Shown piece after piece: positions 43,857 to 54,769 of a stretch of 64,000 nucleotides of DNA. The notes beneath the pieces are model-generated. The model searched no databases and had not been told where the DNA came from. It saw only the letters and a list, made by a program, of their open reading frames with translations. The stretch is from contig NZ_JEMF01000025.1 of assembly GCF_000591415.1 (NCBI RefSeq), positions 82,032-146,031 of the forward strand. The letters run 5' to 3'. The stretch's first letter is position 1, and each line of letters begins with the position of its first letter. This DNA is from Cobetia crustatorum (lineage in GTDB: Bacteria > Pseudomonadota > Gammaproteobacteria > Pseudomonadales > Halomonadaceae). The translations under genes were made by a program, and so were the position numbers.

Positions 43857-45041
43857 TCAGGCCTGCAACGCGACGACCTGCCAACCACTGTCAGAGCGCA
43901 CCAGTTCACGATTACAGCGGTGAGCATCAGCGCCAGTCGTCTGGCCAGGCAATGCTTCAATGACACGCTCACCGCTGATACGTAGCTGATCAACACACTC
44001 ACGCAGGGCACTCTCATTGAGCGCCGGCGCCCAGATACCATCACACGCCGGTGTTTGCACGGCCAGTGAGGCAAGCTGCTTGAGGTCCATCGAGAAACCC
44101 GTGGCGGGTCGTGCACGACCAAAGACACGTCCAGTATCGTCGTAGCGACCACCCTTGGCCAGTGCCTGACCATAGCCCGGTACATAAGCCGCGAACACCA
44201 TGCCGGTGTGATACTCATAACCACGCAATTCTGCGAGATCAAAGTACAACGTAACCTGCGGATGACGTTCACGCACAACCTGGCTCAGTGCAGCAAGCTG
44301 ATCCAGCGCGCTGGAAACGGCCACCGGTGCACCAGCAAAGGCAGTGCGTGCCTGTGCGAGAATTTCATCATCGCCATGCAGGTGCGGCAGCGCCTTGAGC
44401 ATGTCCGCAACCACCTTGTCACCGACCACGCGTTCAATCAATGCATCCAGAGCGGAATACTGCTTACGCTCGATGGCTGCAAACAATTCACGCTCGTGCT
44501 CGGTATTCATACCCGCTTCGGCGATCAATGAACGATAGATCCCGATATGCCCCAACGCCAGATGCAACTCATCTGCCCCCGCCTGCTCCAGACTCGTCAG
44601 CGCCAAGTGCAGAATTTCATGATCGGCCTCCAGGCCAGCATGGCCAAACAACTCAGCACCCACCTGAACGGGACTACGCCCACCCTGATGCTTGTCGGCC
44701 TTGGTGCGCAGAACATTGGCGCAGTAGCACAGACGTACCGGCCCTTCACGACGCAGTGAGTGTGCATCCATACGTGCTACCTGCGGTGTCACGTCGGCAC
44801 TTGCCCCCATCATGCGACCCGTCATCTGATCGGTCAGCTTGAAGGTCTGCAGGTCAAGCTCGGTGCCAGTACCGGTCAACAGTGAATCCAGAAATTCGAC
44901 GGGCGGCGGCAGCACCAGGTCATAGCCGAAGCGATGATAGAGGTCGAGCAGCGCGCGGCGCAGCGCCTCCATACGGGTTGCTTGAGGTGGTAATACCTCA
45001 TCCATCCCATCCGGGAGGAGCCAGCGATCTGCGATGGTCAT
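43857..45041 (-). CDS. hisZ: ATP phosphoribosyltransferase regulatory subunit
   Basis: HisZ, 394 residues, a paralogue of histidyl-tRNA synthetase that lost catalysis and instead supports the short form of HisG in histidine synthesis. It starts MTIADRWLLPDGMDEVLPP and has class II motifs (LLDLYHRFGYDLVLPPPVEF, then the Gly/Arg-rich GLEADHEILHLAL region and YYTG-like YEYHTGMVFAAYVPG). The ATG at 45041 with AGGA upstream is chosen; the frame to 45143 adds residues without family likeness. hisG is not in the window. The hisZ-purA order is usual. Confidence 0.92.
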   Translation of the reverse strand: MTIADRWLLPDGMDEVLPPQATRMEALRRALLDLYHRFGYDLVLPPPVEFLDSLLTGTGTELDLQTFKLTDQMTGRMMGASADVTPQVARMDAHSLRREGPVRLCYCANVLRTKADKHQGGRSPVQVGAELFGHAGLEADHEILHLALTSLEQAGADELHLALGHIGIYRSLIAEAGMNTEHERELFAAIERKQYSALDALIERVVGDKVVADMLKALPHLHGDDEILAQARTAFAGAPVAVSSALDQLAALSQVVRERHPQVTLYFDLAELRGYEYHTGMVFAAYVPGYGQALAKGGRYDDTGRVFGRARPATGFSMDLKQLASLAVQTPACDGIWAPALNESALRECVDQLRISGERVIEALPGQTTGADAHRCNRELVRSDSGWQVVALQA

Positions 45042-45403
45042 TGCACTATCCTGCAAGAAATTTATGACAAGGGGTGGTTCGCGACGCGGGTCGCCACTTC
45101 CCATCTGACGATGAGACGACCGAAAGTCGATTCCCGACAACAAGATTCATGAAGAAAAGTCCATGAAACAAGGTGTTACTGGTGGCCTGACCACACCTTC
45201 GTACAAAGCAAGAGAAGGCCTCGTGCGCTTCCCGTGACTTCACCACTGCGTCGCCGCAACGTAAAAGGCGGCCACAAAAAAACCGGGCTGTGCCCGGTTA
45301 CAGAAGTCTAGCATGAATTCTTGCGGGATGAACCCCGCACGACACGCTGTGCGAGGTCCATCTTTCGCGTGCCTCCCAAAGGCAGGGAGGCAATGCTGAC
45401 AAC
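45042..45403. other. Gap between hflC and hisZ
   Basis: 362 bases. It holds the hflC-side terminator at 45275-45300 and must contain a hisZ-purA promoter. No gene seen. Confidence 0.6.
45275..45300 (-). terminator. Intrinsic terminator after hflC
   Basis: On the minus strand AACCGGGC and GCCCGGTT form an 8-bp stem with a short loop, followed by seven or eight T. It lies about 100 bases beyond the hflC stop and separates hflKC from hisZ-purA. Confidence 0.88.
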
Positions 45404-46285
45404 TTACTTGCGGCTGCCGAGCGGGTCCTTGAAGAAGCGGAAGAACTCGCTATCTGGTTGAATCACCATCATGTTGCCATCGCCCTTGAAGCTGTCGCGA
45501 TAAGCCTGCAGCGAACGATAGAAACGGAAGAACTCCGTATCAGCACCATAGGCACCCGCGTAGATGGCCGCTGCCGAAGCATCGCCTTCACCGCGCAGTG
45601 TCTGGGCCTGCTCTTCTGCCTGAGCGATCAATACCGTGCGACGGCGATCGGCGTTGGCCTGAATCTTCTCGGCCTGCTCCTGCCCCTGGGCGCGGTACTC
45701 TCGTGCCTCACGCTGACGCTCGGTCTTCATGCGCTCATAGACTGCCTGGGAAACTTCATCCGGCAAATCGATACGCTTGACACGGATGTCGAGAATCGAC
45801 ACCCCGAGCTCCTTGCGCATGACTTCGTCGAGCTCTTCAGTCGGCTTCTTCATCAGCGCATCACGCTGCTCAGAGATGATCTGTATCAGCTCAAGCTTGC
45901 CGAACTCGTTACGCAGACTTTCATCGACGCGCGGTGCGATCAGACGCTCGGCCATCTGCTCATCGCCAGATGTCGATTCGTAGTAGCGCTTCGGATCGAT
46001 GATCTTCCACTTGACGAAGGAGTCTACGATGACGGCTTTCTTCTCACGAGTCAGATAACGACTCGCTTGAGCATCCAACGTCAACACGCGCGTATCGAAA
46101 GTACGAATCGTGTTGTAGACCGGCAACTTGAAGTGCAGACCAGGCTGGATATTGTCTTCCACCACTTCACCAAACTTGAGCTTGATGGCACGCTGGGTCT
46201 CGTCAACGGTATAGAGGCTGTTACTAGCGAACCAGGCCACTACAGCCAAGCCAGCAACGGCCATCAGTGAGCGATTATTGATCAT
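45404..46285 (-). CDS. hflC: Protease modulator HflC
   Basis: HflC, 293 residues, an SPFH/prohibitin-domain protein of the inner membrane that with HflK forms large assemblies around FtsH and tempers its proteolysis. One N-terminal membrane helix (MAVAGLAVVAWFASNSLYTV), then the SPFH domain (VDETQRAIKLKFGEVVEDNI, PGLHFKLPVYNTIRTFDTRV) and a long coiled-coil part (ERMKTERQREAREYRAQGQE). The start overlaps the hflK end by 4 bases. Confidence 0.95.
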   Translation of the reverse strand: MINNRSLMAVAGLAVVAWFASNSLYTVDETQRAIKLKFGEVVEDNIQPGLHFKLPVYNTIRTFDTRVLTLDAQASRYLTREKKAVIVDSFVKWKIIDPKRYYESTSGDEQMAERLIAPRVDESLRNEFGKLELIQIISEQRDALMKKPTEELDEVMRKELGVSILDIRVKRIDLPDEVSQAVYERMKTERQREAREYRAQGQEQAEKIQANADRRRTVLIAQAEEQAQTLRGEGDASAAAIYAGAYGADTEFFRFYRSLQAYRDSFKGDGNMMVIQPDSEFFRFFKDPLGSRK

Positions 46286-46782
46286 TGACGACCCTCCCGA
46301 CTGGTGCGGTTACTACTGTCAGTGCTGTTGCTACGACTCAGCGCATCGCTCGCCTGACGTGACACGCGATCGAGCTCGCTGCGGCTCATGCCATTGCTGT
46401 CTTCAGCTTCAGCATTGGACTTGCCTGCCAGTTTGTCGAGCGGCAGGTACATGAGCGAATTACCATTCTCGACATCCACCAGCACCTTGCTGGTCTTGCC
46501 GAGGACTTCACTCATCGTCTCGAGATACATGCGTTCGCGAATGATCTCCGGTGCTTTCTTGTACTCGGTCAGCAGAGACGTGAAGCGATTGGCTTCACCC
46601 TGCGACTTGGCGACAACCGATTCCTTGTAACCTTCGGCTTCTTCGATGACGCGCTGCGCCTGACCCTGAGCTTCCGGGAGAATCGAGTTCTCGTAAGCCA
46701 GTGCCTGGTTGATCGTACGCTGACGATCCTCGCGCGCCTTGATGACATCATCGAAAGACTCCTGCACCGGCGCCGCGCGACG
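46282..46782 (-). pseudogene. hflK: hflK, C-terminal part in shifted frame
   Basis: Second part of HflK: RRAAPVQESFDDVIKAREDRQRT and on through the coiled-coil region (QGQAQRVIEEAEGYKESVVA) to a Ser-rich C-terminus of some 40 residues. It carries on the family sequence from the +1 frame at about 46783. Its own possible start (46767) lies inside the conserved region and lacks a convincing ribosome binding site. It overlaps hflC by 4 bases, as an intact hflK would. Confidence 0.8.
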
Positions 46783-47521
46783 TGGATTCCACGTTGATGG
46801 TCTGGAGCGTCAGGCCGACACCATAATTATCCAGATAGGACTGCAGGCGTGATTTGACATTGCTGGCCAGCAGCTCACGTCCAGAAGTCAGGATGTCATT
46901 CATGTCGGCACTGCCAACTTCATGACGCAACGCGGAATCCATGGCGTTCTCGAGACTAATCTCGGGAGCACGCACATTGAGCATGAAATCACGCGGATTG
47001 GACACCTGATACTGCACTGACATCTGTACTTCGACGATATTCTCGTCCTGCGTCAGCATCGACTTGGTCTGAGAGAGCGAACGCACCTTGGTAACGTTGA
47101 CTTCACGCACGTCATCAATGATCGGCGGATTCCAGTGCAGACCCGGACCTACGATGTCGTTGTATTTGCCGAAGCGCAATACAACCCCACGCTCTGACTG
47201 ATCAATCAGGTAGAAGCCGGAGGCAGCCCAGATGGCCACCAGCACGACCGCAATCACGCCCGGCAGTGCATAAGCATTGGTATTGCCACCACCATTACTA
47301 CCATTACCACCTGAACTACCGCCATTACGCTTGCGGCCATTGCCGAGCAGTCCGCTGAGCTTATCCTGAAACTTCTTCAGCGCCTCATCGAGGTCGGGCG
47401 GTCCGCCATTACCATTACCGCCGCCACCGCCATTGCTACCGCCGCCCTTTTTGTCCCCGCCGCGACCACCGCCGCTCCAAGGGTCATGCTGGTTGCCGCC
47501 ACCCGGCTCATTCCAAGCCAT
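46748..47521 (-). pseudogene. hflK: hflK, N-terminal part (frame break)
   Basis: HflK from its true start MAWNEPGGGNQHDPWSGGG (GGAG 7 nt upstream; the frame is open to 47701 but that extension is not HflK). A Gly/Asn-rich cytoplasmic lead of about 110 residues precedes the membrane helix (PGVIAVVLVAIWAASGFYLI) and the SPFH domain (DQSERGVVLRFGKYND, GLHWNPPI). After QTINVES the frame runs into unrelated residues and stops at 46748. Removing one base near 46783 restores INVES-RRAAPVQESF. Real mutation or assembly error; the intact protein would be about 415 residues. Confidence 0.85.
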
Positions 47522-47798
47522 ACGTCGTCTCCACTCAGTCGATGTTCCGCTCGTCATTATGATGACGCCGCCCATGCCGGCTTTGCTGCCGGTTCTGTCC
47601 TGCGACACGGCGACGCGTCCCTTGCGGGAGAAGGCCATGGCCCTGCCTGACAGCCATCGTCTGCCAAGCGGCATCCAGCCATTCAACCGCTGGATGCCCA
47701 TTGCTCTGACGCGCAGGCCACAACCTGCGCGAGGGCATCTACATTCTGGATATAGCGCAAGAATGTAGATGCCGTATTCTACTTCAGGTCTTTTCTGC

Positions 47799-49169
47799 TC
47801 AAGTCTTGTGCGTCACCGACACGCGATGTTTTTCAGCACGCTCGGCAGATAGCTCACGCTGCCAATCTTCAAGGTCATCGTGTTCGCCACCAAGGTAGTC
47901 TTCAGAAGACTCGCCTAGGTGCGACAACAACTGCAGAAAATCGCGCTTCTCAAGCCGAATGTCCAGCAGCGCATTGCCTTGCTCGTCATAGCTCTCGTCC
48001 TTGACGGCATCCAACTCATGCAAGCCAGCGCGCAGGCGAGACTTCTCTGGCCCCAGTGTCAGCCGGGTAGAGATAACGTTATCGGCTAGCAGCTCAGAGA
48101 AGGCTTGCATCAGCAGCTCCACCCCCTTGCCGTCACGCGCCGACAGCCACACGATCAGCGGACGTCCAAAGCCATCACGCTCGATACGTGGCGCCATGTC
48201 GAGTCGGTCGATCTTGTTCATGACCAGCAGGCGCGGCACATCACCAGCATCAATCTCACTGAGCACCTGATTGACTTGCTCAGTATTGCGGTCATTTTCT
48301 GGATCGGCTGCATCAATGATATGCACCAACAGATCCGCTTCAGCAGCTTCCTGCAGGGTCGCCTGAAACGCCTCGACCAGCTTGTGCGGCAGATGGCGAA
48401 TGAAGCCCACCGTATCGGCCAGTACTGCCTGACCAACATCTTCAAGCTCCAAACGACGCAGCGTCGGATCCAGCGTCGCGAACAGCTGATCAGCGGCGTA
48501 GACATCAGAGGTCGTCAACGCATTGAACAGCGTCGACTTGCCCGCATTGGTATAGCCGACCAGCGAGAGGCTGGGAATCTCGGCACGCGAACGTGCACGT
48601 CGATTCTGATCGCGCTGCTTGTGTACTTTCTCAAGGCGCTTGTGGATCGACTTGATACGCACACGTAGCAAACGACGGTCAGTCTCGAGCTGGGTTTCCC
48701 CCGGGCCACGTAGACCAATGCCGCCTTTCTGGCGCTCGAGGTGAGTCCACCCCCGCACGAGGCGGGTAGACATGTATTCGAGCTGTGCGAGCTCCACTTG
48801 CAACTTGCCCTCGTGGGTCCGCGCTCGCTGAGCAAAGATATCGAGGATCAGACCAGTACGGTCGATCACGCGACACTCAAGCGTGGCTTCGAGGTTACGT
48901 TGCTGAGAAGGACTCAGTGAATGATTGAAAATGACAAGTTCGGCTTCGTGCTCGGCCAGGGCCTCACGCACTTCCTCAACCTTGCCTTCTCCGATGAACG
49001 TACGTGAATCAGGACGTGGCCGACTACCCTCAAGGAGGATTGCCGGCACAGCGCCTGCTGAACGTACGAGTTCGAGGAGCTCTCCGGCGTCCTCGCGTTC
49101 TTTTTCGTCCCGGAAATTAACGTGTACCAGGACGGCCGTTTCACCGGCTTCGGGTCGTTCGAAGAACAA
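47799..49169 (-). CDS. hflX: GTPase HflX
   Basis: Ribosome-associated GTPase of 456 residues that splits stalled 70S ribosomes, for instance after heat stress. The N-terminal HflX domain (GKVEEVREALAEHEAELVIF, ELSPSQ-like NHSLSPSQQRNLE) is followed by the linker with GPGETQLETDRRLLR and the G domain: G1 GYTNAGKST (about residue 207), G3 DTVGFIRHLP, G4 MNKID. The start is TTG at 49169 (MFFERPEAGETAVLVHV), with AGAGG 6 nt upstream. It follows hfq by 15 bases. Confidence 0.95.
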   Translation of the reverse strand: MFFERPEAGETAVLVHVNFRDEKEREDAGELLELVRSAGAVPAILLEGSRPRPDSRTFIGEGKVEEVREALAEHEAELVIFNHSLSPSQQRNLEATLECRVIDRTGLILDIFAQRARTHEGKLQVELAQLEYMSTRLVRGWTHLERQKGGIGLRGPGETQLETDRRLLRVRIKSIHKRLEKVHKQRDQNRRARSRAEIPSLSLVGYTNAGKSTLFNALTTSDVYAADQLFATLDPTLRRLELEDVGQAVLADTVGFIRHLPHKLVEAFQATLQEAAEADLLVHIIDAADPENDRNTEQVNQVLSEIDAGDVPRLLVMNKIDRLDMAPRIERDGFGRPLIVWLSARDGKGVELLMQAFSELLADNVISTRLTLGPEKSRLRAGLHELDAVKDESYDEQGNALLDIRLEKRDFLQLLSHLGESSEDYLGGEHDDLEDWQRELSAERAEKHRVSVTHKT

Positions 49170-49184
49170 TCAGCGCCTCTAACT

Positions 49185-49433
49185 TCAGATTTCTGTGGAC
49201 GGCACGCTCGGATCCTGGGCCGGCAAGCGCACATTGCGCGAGGGGACCACGGTCGAGATAGCGTGCTTGTAGACCATCTGGGAAACGGTATTGCGCAGCA
49301 GGATGACGAACTGATCGAAAGACTCGATCTGACCCTGCAATTTGATACCGTTGACCAGGAAGATCGAGACCGGAATACGTTCCTTGCGCAGGATGTTCAG
49401 GTACGGGTCCTGGAGTGATTGACCTTTGGACAT
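49185..49433 (-). CDS. hfq: RNA chaperone Hfq
   Basis: Sm-like RNA chaperone of 82 residues that helps small RNAs pair with messages. [20 protein letters not shown] and [20 protein letters not shown] (Sm1) and the Sm2 motif [15 protein letters not shown] are nearly identical to other Hfq proteins. The C-terminal tail is short, as in pseudomonads. The ATG at 49433 has GGAG 6 nt before it; the longer frame to 49490 is not needed. It lies between miaA and hflX in the usual order. Confidence 0.98.
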   Translation of the reverse strand: MSKGQSLQDPYLNILRKERIPVSIFLVNGIKLQGQIESFDQFVILLRNTVSQMVYKHAISTVVPSRNVRLPAQDPSVPSTEI

Positions 49434-49548
49434 GTGACTCTCCGTAAAAAATATCTCGTTCGAGGTAAGTATGGTTATGTTCGCCAGCACTCCGGGTTGC
49501 CCTCTTGAGGGGGCTTCACGGGCGCTGGTCGTGACCGCTCATGTTACG

Positions 49549-50532
49549 CTAAGTGCTGGTCTGGCGCACGATTTTCAAGGTTTCACTGTAAGGATTTACA
49601 CCCATCGAATCTATCTGATGAATGCCCTTCCAGCTACGCAGCCAGGTCAGCTGACGCTTGGCAAGCTGACGCGTCGCAATAATGCCACGCTCGCGCATCT
49701 CATCACGCGAAAGACGACCCTCAAGATAATCCCACACCTGACGATACCCCACACAGCGAATCGACGGCAGTCCGGCATGCAACTCCGGACGCGCCTTCAG
49801 CGCTTCGACCTCGGCAATGAATCCCTGTTCCAACATCTGATCAAAACGCGTCTCGATACGTTCATGTAACACGGCTCTATCGTGGGGCGCCAGTGCGATC
49901 GGTATCGGCCGGAACGGAAGCGCTACTTTCGGCTGCTCCGCCAGCAGCTCGCTCATGGAACGACCACTGATCAAACACACCTCCAGTGCACGCGTTAGAC
50001 GTTGTGGATCACTGGGACGAATTCGCTGCGCAGATGCCGGATCAAGTCGCGACAATTCACTGTGCAGCACCTCAAGACCCTCTGCCTGAATACGCGACTC
50101 GAGCACTGCCCGTAGTGCAGGATCCGCCGCGGGCAAGTCCGCCACGCCTTCCAGCAAGCGCTTGAAGTACATCATCGTGCCACCGACTAGCAGCGGCAGC
50201 TTGCCCCGCGACTGAATCTCGGCAATGTGTGCCAGCGCATCGTGACGGAACTCGGCCGCGGAATAGCTTTCCAGTGGATCAAGGAAATCGATCAACCGAT
50301 GCGGAGCCCGTGCTAGCTCTGCTGCAGTCGGCTTGGCCGTACCGATGTCCATGCCACGATAGATCAGCGCTGAATCGACACTGACCAACTCCGCGCCCTG
50401 CTCCTCATGCCAGCGAATCGCAAGGTCGGTCTTGCCAGAGGCAGTCGGTCCCATCAGCAGAATAACTGGCGGCTTGTCAGCCTCAGAAAGCGTGCTACGG
50501 AATGAAGTATCAGAGAGCTGAATCTGAGTCAT
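49549..50532 (-). CDS. miaA: tRNA dimethylallyltransferase
   Basis: MiaA, 327 residues, puts an isopentenyl group on A37 of tRNAs that read codons starting with U. P-loop [15 protein letters not shown] (residues 26-40), [16 protein letters not shown] (catalytic Asp), RRFIDFLDP-type [17 protein letters not shown] and QRLTRALEV are all family marks. It precedes hfq by 115 bases and follows mutL by 246 bases. No strong ribosome binding site is seen before the ATG, but family alignment supports this start. Confidence 0.96.
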   Translation of the reverse strand: MTQIQLSDTSFRSTLSEADKPPVILLMGPTASGKTDLAIRWHEEQGAELVSVDSALIYRGMDIGTAKPTAAELARAPHRLIDFLDPLESYSAAEFRHDALAHIAEIQSRGKLPLLVGGTMMYFKRLLEGVADLPAADPALRAVLESRIQAEGLEVLHSELSRLDPASAQRIRPSDPQRLTRALEVCLISGRSMSELLAEQPKVALPFRPIPIALAPHDRAVLHERIETRFDQMLEQGFIAEVEALKARPELHAGLPSIRCVGYRQVWDYLEGRLSRDEMRERGIIATRQLAKRQLTWLRSWKGIHQIDSMGVNPYSETLKIVRQTST

Positions 50533-50778
50533 GGCCTATTGTCGGAGCTAAGAGGTGAATCGGGGGTGAACCAAAACGCAACAATGAGTCATTGCGCCTG
50601 TGCTCCGGAATTTTTCAAGAATCTAATGAGCTGAATCATGGCCTGCCTTGCTCCACTTTCACGGCGACATGTCGCGCAAGAGCCTCATGAACAACACTCA
50701 ACATTGCCACTATCATTGCAACAACGCGCGGCAAGCTTGATAGCCTACCACGCGTTGCGGGACATACTGAGAATGTGG

Positions 50779-53037
50779 CTACTGGCCGCGCAGGAACAGC
50801 TTATCCAGCTCATTCATGGAGAGTTCAGTCCAGGTCGGGCGGCCATGATTGCACTGCCCCGAGCGCTCAGTGCGCTCCATATCACGCAGCAACGCATTCA
50901 TCTCGGGCAGCGTCAGACGGCGATTGGCCCGTACGCTGCCGCGACACGCCATGTCGGCCAGCAACTCATTCATGTGCGCCTCCATGCGGTCGCTACGCCC
51001 ATAACGCTCGAGATCCTCCAGCATGCCGCGTACCAGTGGTTCTACATCGGCGTTGCCCAACACCACTGGCACCTGACGCACCAATAGCGTTTCGGGACCG
51101 GCAGCGTCCAGCTCAACGCCAAGTCGCGTAAAGGCCTCTGGCTCGCGCTCGAAGGTGCCCATCTCACGCGAACTGACTGCCAACGATACCGGCACCAGTA
51201 GCGGCTGTGCCTCCAGGTGGCCACCGCCATGCACATGCTGCTTCATGCGCTCGTAGGTGATGCGCTCGTGGGCGGCATGCATGTCGACCATCACTAGCCC
51301 GCGCGAGGTCTGAGACAGAATATAGACACCGTGTAGCTGAGCCACTGCGTAACCCAATGGCGGCGTATCATCATCGACGGTCTGCGCTGGCAAGCCACGC
51401 ATGATCACGTTTGAAGCTGAAGAACTCTCTGCTGTCGTGCTGATAGCAGCATCAGTACTGGCTGCAGGCTCATCGGTCACCTGCCATGCAGCAGCGGCTT
51501 CAGCAACGCCGCTCGCTGCCTCACCCAACGTCACACGCGGGACACGCCTCGCCTCACGCTCGGCACTGGCGATTGCCGCCGGATCCTGATGAATGCCCTG
51601 AGCAGCGTCAGACGTGGCCGTACCGCCGCCCGGCGTCAATAGATGATCTTCGCTGGGATGCAGAGCACGGTAACCCGCCATGAACTGACGCACGCGCTCG
51701 GCGCTCAGCCTCTCACTGGAACGGCCATCACCGGCAGGTGGCAACTGGGAGGAAGGCTGCCAGCGAGCGACTGACGCCGCCTCTCCTGCATGAGCTGCTT
51801 CGTCATGCCCAGCCCCTCCGTTCGTCGAAGGGCTGCCTTGTGCTCCACTGCCTTGCTGCTGAGCATCCTGCTCCTGCCTATCCTGCTCCTGCCGCCCAAG
51901 CCGCATACCCTGTTGCTGCCAGCCGGGATCTTCGGCCTTTTCCTGCGCCTGCCCGGCCATTTCAGTCGGCGCAGCACTGCTGTCGCCGGGGCGCACCTGT
52001 GCCAGAGCCTTGTGCAGGCTGGAAAACAGGAAATCATGCACCAAACGGCCATCACGGAAGCGCACCTCGTGCTTGGTCGGGTGCACATTGACATCGACTA
52101 CTGTCGGATCAAGCTCCAGATAGAGCACAAACACTGGATGACGACCATGAAACAGCACATCGCGATATGCCTGACGTACCGCGTGAGCAACCAGGCGGTC
52201 ACGCACGACACGGCCATTGACGAAGAAGTACTGCTGATCTGCCTGTGCACGTGAGTGCGTCGGCAAGCCCACCCAGCCCGAAAGCCTGAGCCCGGACGCC
52301 TCGATATCCAGATGTAGCGCATGCTCAAGAAAATTACGCCCCAGCAGTGCGCCAATACGACGCTCAATCGTCAGCGTGTCATCGCCGGGGCGCAGCTGAT
52401 GCACCACCTTCTGATTGTGGCGCAGCGTCCAGCCAATATCGTGACGTGACAGTGCTAGCCGCCGGAAGCTTTCCTCAACATGCCCGAACTCAGTCTTCTC
52501 TGTGCGCATGAACTTGCGCCGTGCTGGCGTATTGAAAAACAGATCACGCACCGCGACGCTGGTGCCTCGCGGATGCGGTGCCGGGGAGACACGTGGTGCC
52601 ATCTCGCGACCTTCAGCGACGACACGCCAGCCATTGGCTGGCTCATCAGAAACATTCGAGAACAGCTCAAGACGTGACACCGAGCTGATAGAGGCCAGCG
52701 CCTCACCGCGAAAGCCAAGACTGGCAACACCTTCCAGGTCATCCAGACTTTCGATCTTGCTGGTGGCATGTCGCGAAAGCGCTAGCGGCAAATCTTCCTC
52801 TGTGATGCCACAACCGTTGTCGCGCACGCGAATCAACCGCGCGCCGCCGCCTTCCAATTCCAGCTCAATGCGCGTGCTGCCCGCATCAATGGCGTTCTCG
52901 ACCAATTCCTTGACCACAGAAGCCGGACGTTCCACCACCTCACCAGCCGCAATCTGGTTAGCCAGTCGCGGATTGAGGATACGAATGCGGCGATCGCTAG
53001 TGCTGGCAGTATCCGGCGCAGACAGATCGTCAGCCAT
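50779..53037 (-). CDS. mutL: DNA mismatch repair protein MutL
   Basis: MutL, 752 residues, longer than the common 610-650. The N-terminal GHKL ATPase is intact ([29 protein letters not shown]). A long Gln/Gly/Ala-rich linker (about residues 345-560) explains the length. The C-terminal dimerisation domain has [14 protein letters not shown], which fits the endonuclease pattern D-x-H-A-x2-E-x4-E, and CNHGRPT near the end, so this is likely a nicking-type MutL as in pseudomonads. AGGAG stands 8 nt before the ATG. Confidence 0.95.
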   Translation of the reverse strand: MADDLSAPDTASTSDRRIRILNPRLANQIAAGEVVERPASVVKELVENAIDAGSTRIELELEGGGARLIRVRDNGCGITEEDLPLALSRHATSKIESLDDLEGVASLGFRGEALASISSVSRLELFSNVSDEPANGWRVVAEGREMAPRVSPAPHPRGTSVAVRDLFFNTPARRKFMRTEKTEFGHVEESFRRLALSRHDIGWTLRHNQKVVHQLRPGDDTLTIERRIGALLGRNFLEHALHLDIEASGLRLSGWVGLPTHSRAQADQQYFFVNGRVVRDRLVAHAVRQAYRDVLFHGRHPVFVLYLELDPTVVDVNVHPTKHEVRFRDGRLVHDFLFSSLHKALAQVRPGDSSAAPTEMAGQAQEKAEDPGWQQQGMRLGRQEQDRQEQDAQQQGSGAQGSPSTNGGAGHDEAAHAGEAASVARWQPSSQLPPAGDGRSSERLSAERVRQFMAGYRALHPSEDHLLTPGGGTATSDAAQGIHQDPAAIASAEREARRVPRVTLGEAASGVAEAAAAWQVTDEPAASTDAAISTTAESSSASNVIMRGLPAQTVDDDTPPLGYAVAQLHGVYILSQTSRGLVMVDMHAAHERITYERMKQHVHGGGHLEAQPLLVPVSLAVSSREMGTFEREPEAFTRLGVELDAAGPETLLVRQVPVVLGNADVEPLVRGMLEDLERYGRSDRMEAHMNELLADMACRGSVRANRRLTLPEMNALLRDMERTERSGQCNHGRPTWTELSMNELDKLFLRGQ

Positions 53038-53181
53038 GGATGAACTCCTGAATCAAAAGCGAGTAAACACTCTGTTTGGCATCAAACAGAGTAATCCGCC
53101 AAGCGTTCTTGCCAGCGAATATTCATTCACGAGAATGAGGGCCTGGCGGACGAATAAATATCAACACTGACCAATCGCGGA

Positions 53182-54696
53182 CTAGCCACGCGGGATCTTG
53201 AGGACCTGACCCACACGCAGGGTATTCCCGCTCATGTCGTTGGCACGCTTGAGTGCACTGACACTCACGCTATGGCGTTGCGCGACCTCTGACAGGGTAT
53301 CGCCGCTCTTGATGCGATACTCCCCTCCTTTGCCACCACGCGCTTGGTCGCGCCTCCAGGCTAGCAGGCTGGACGGCGGTGGATTACGTTCAAAGTGGTT
53401 CTCAAGGCCCGTGAAAATGGAGCGTGCCAGCTTCTCCTGATACGCCGCACTGTTGAGACTGCGCTCTTCCTTGGGATTGGAGATGAAACCTGTCTCGACC
53501 AGCAATGACGGGATGTCTGGCGACTTCAGCACCACGAAGCCGGCCTGCTCGACGCGCCGCTTGTGCAGAGTATTCATGCGCCCGAGATTGGCCAACACGC
53601 CACTACCGGCCGCCAGCGAGTCATTGAGCGTTGCGGTCATGGTCAAATCGAGCAGCACGCCGCGCAGCATCTCGTCTTTATCATTCAAACTGAGATTGCC
53701 ATCCACGCCACCGATAAGATCAGCACGGTTTTCAGTCGCTGCCAACCAGCGGGCGGTTTCCGAGGTGGCGCCACGGCTGGACAGTGCAAACACCGAGCTG
53801 CCATGCGGACGCGGACTATTGAAGGCATCAGCATGAATCGAGACGAAGAAGTCAGCTTTCTGCTCACGCGCAATCTCGGTGCGCTTGCGCAACGGAATAT
53901 AGTAATCGCTGTTACGCGTCAGGATGGCCTTGAATCCTGGCTGAGCATCAAACATGCGCTTGAGGCGCTTGCCGATCTTGAGCACCACATCCTTTTCCTT
54001 GGTGCCACCGGGGCCGCTGGCACCAGGATCTTCCCCGCCGTGACCAGGGTCAATGGCGATGATGATATCGCGCTTGGGATGCGTAGAGGCCTTGATATTC
54101 GGCGCCGCAGCAACCGGCTCACCTTTCAACTTACGCTTGGCCGCCAGCTGCTCCTGCTCGCGAATACGCGCCTCGATCGGATCGATGGGGTTTTCCACCG
54201 CCGATTCTCCGGGGAATTCAAGATCAACGACCAGACGATTGCCGTACTTGGCATTGGGTGCCAGCGTAAAGTCCTTGGGATTGACCTTGCGGGTCAGGTC
54301 GAGCACTACACGCAAATCATTACCCTGGTGACCAGTGCGGATCGATTTCACGGCGCTGCCCTCGAGATTCAACTTCTCGAACTTGCGACTTACCGCAGCA
54401 TTCGCTACATCGCTACCCGCAAGGTCAATCACCAGGCGCTCAGGATTATCGAGACTGAAGATCTTGGCCGTGGCGGCACTGTCGAGATCAAACACCAAAC
54501 GAGTGTGATCCGGCGCCGTCCACAGACGCAGATTTTCTACTTTGGCAGCTAGCGCCTGTGGCGCAAAGACAAAGCTTACCAGCGAGCAGGCAATCCCTCC
54601 CGCCAGCCAGCGACGAAGGCGGCGCGTCACGCGCGTACGAGGGGAGTCAGACACAATTTCAGGCATCAGTAAGGATGACCCAGACAGAAGGAACAT
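53182..54696 (-). CDS. N-acetylmuramoyl-L-alanine amidase (AmiB/AmiC type)
   Basis: Periplasmic amidase of about 495-504 residues that cuts septal peptidoglycan during division. Signal peptide (hydrophobic part LAGGIACSLVSFVFAPQALA), AMIN domain (about 50-150, VENLRLWTAPDHTRLVFDL), Amidase_3 zinc domain (about 210-430: IAIDPGHGGEDPGASG, SIHADAFN, LLVETGFISNPKEE) and one C-terminal LysM domain (YRIKSGDTLSEVAQRHSVSV). The LysM domain fits the AmiB side. Start unsure: ATG at 54696 or 54666, neither with a good ribosome binding site. It lies between tsaE and mutL, the usual place. Confidence 0.93.
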   Translation of the reverse strand: MFLLSGSSLLMPEIVSDSPRTRVTRRLRRWLAGGIACSLVSFVFAPQALAAKVENLRLWTAPDHTRLVFDLDSAATAKIFSLDNPERLVIDLAGSDVANAAVSRKFEKLNLEGSAVKSIRTGHQGNDLRVVLDLTRKVNPKDFTLAPNAKYGNRLVVDLEFPGESAVENPIDPIEARIREQEQLAAKRKLKGEPVAAAPNIKASTHPKRDIIIAIDPGHGGEDPGASGPGGTKEKDVVLKIGKRLKRMFDAQPGFKAILTRNSDYYIPLRKRTEIAREQKADFFVSIHADAFNSPRPHGSSVFALSSRGATSETARWLAATENRADLIGGVDGNLSLNDKDEMLRGVLLDLTMTATLNDSLAAGSGVLANLGRMNTLHKRRVEQAGFVVLKSPDIPSLLVETGFISNPKEERSLNSAAYQEKLARSIFTGLENHFERNPPPSSLLAWRRDQARGGKGGEYRIKSGDTLSEVAQRHSVSVSALKRANDMSGNTLRVGQVLKIPRG

Positions 54697-54769
54697 GGAT
54701 GAAGATAACGAATAACAATGTCAGGCACCTGAGCGTGTTGGCGAGATACAGATTCACCCCTGCGCGTCA

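Noticed and set aside
46748..47701. Longer N-terminus for HflK (start near 47701)
   Set aside because: The extra 60 residues are not HflK; the ATG at 47521 has a good ribosome binding site and the typical MAWNEPG start.
53563..54552. 329-codon plus-strand frame over the amidase gene
   Set aside because: Antisense shadow of a clear Amidase_3 gene.
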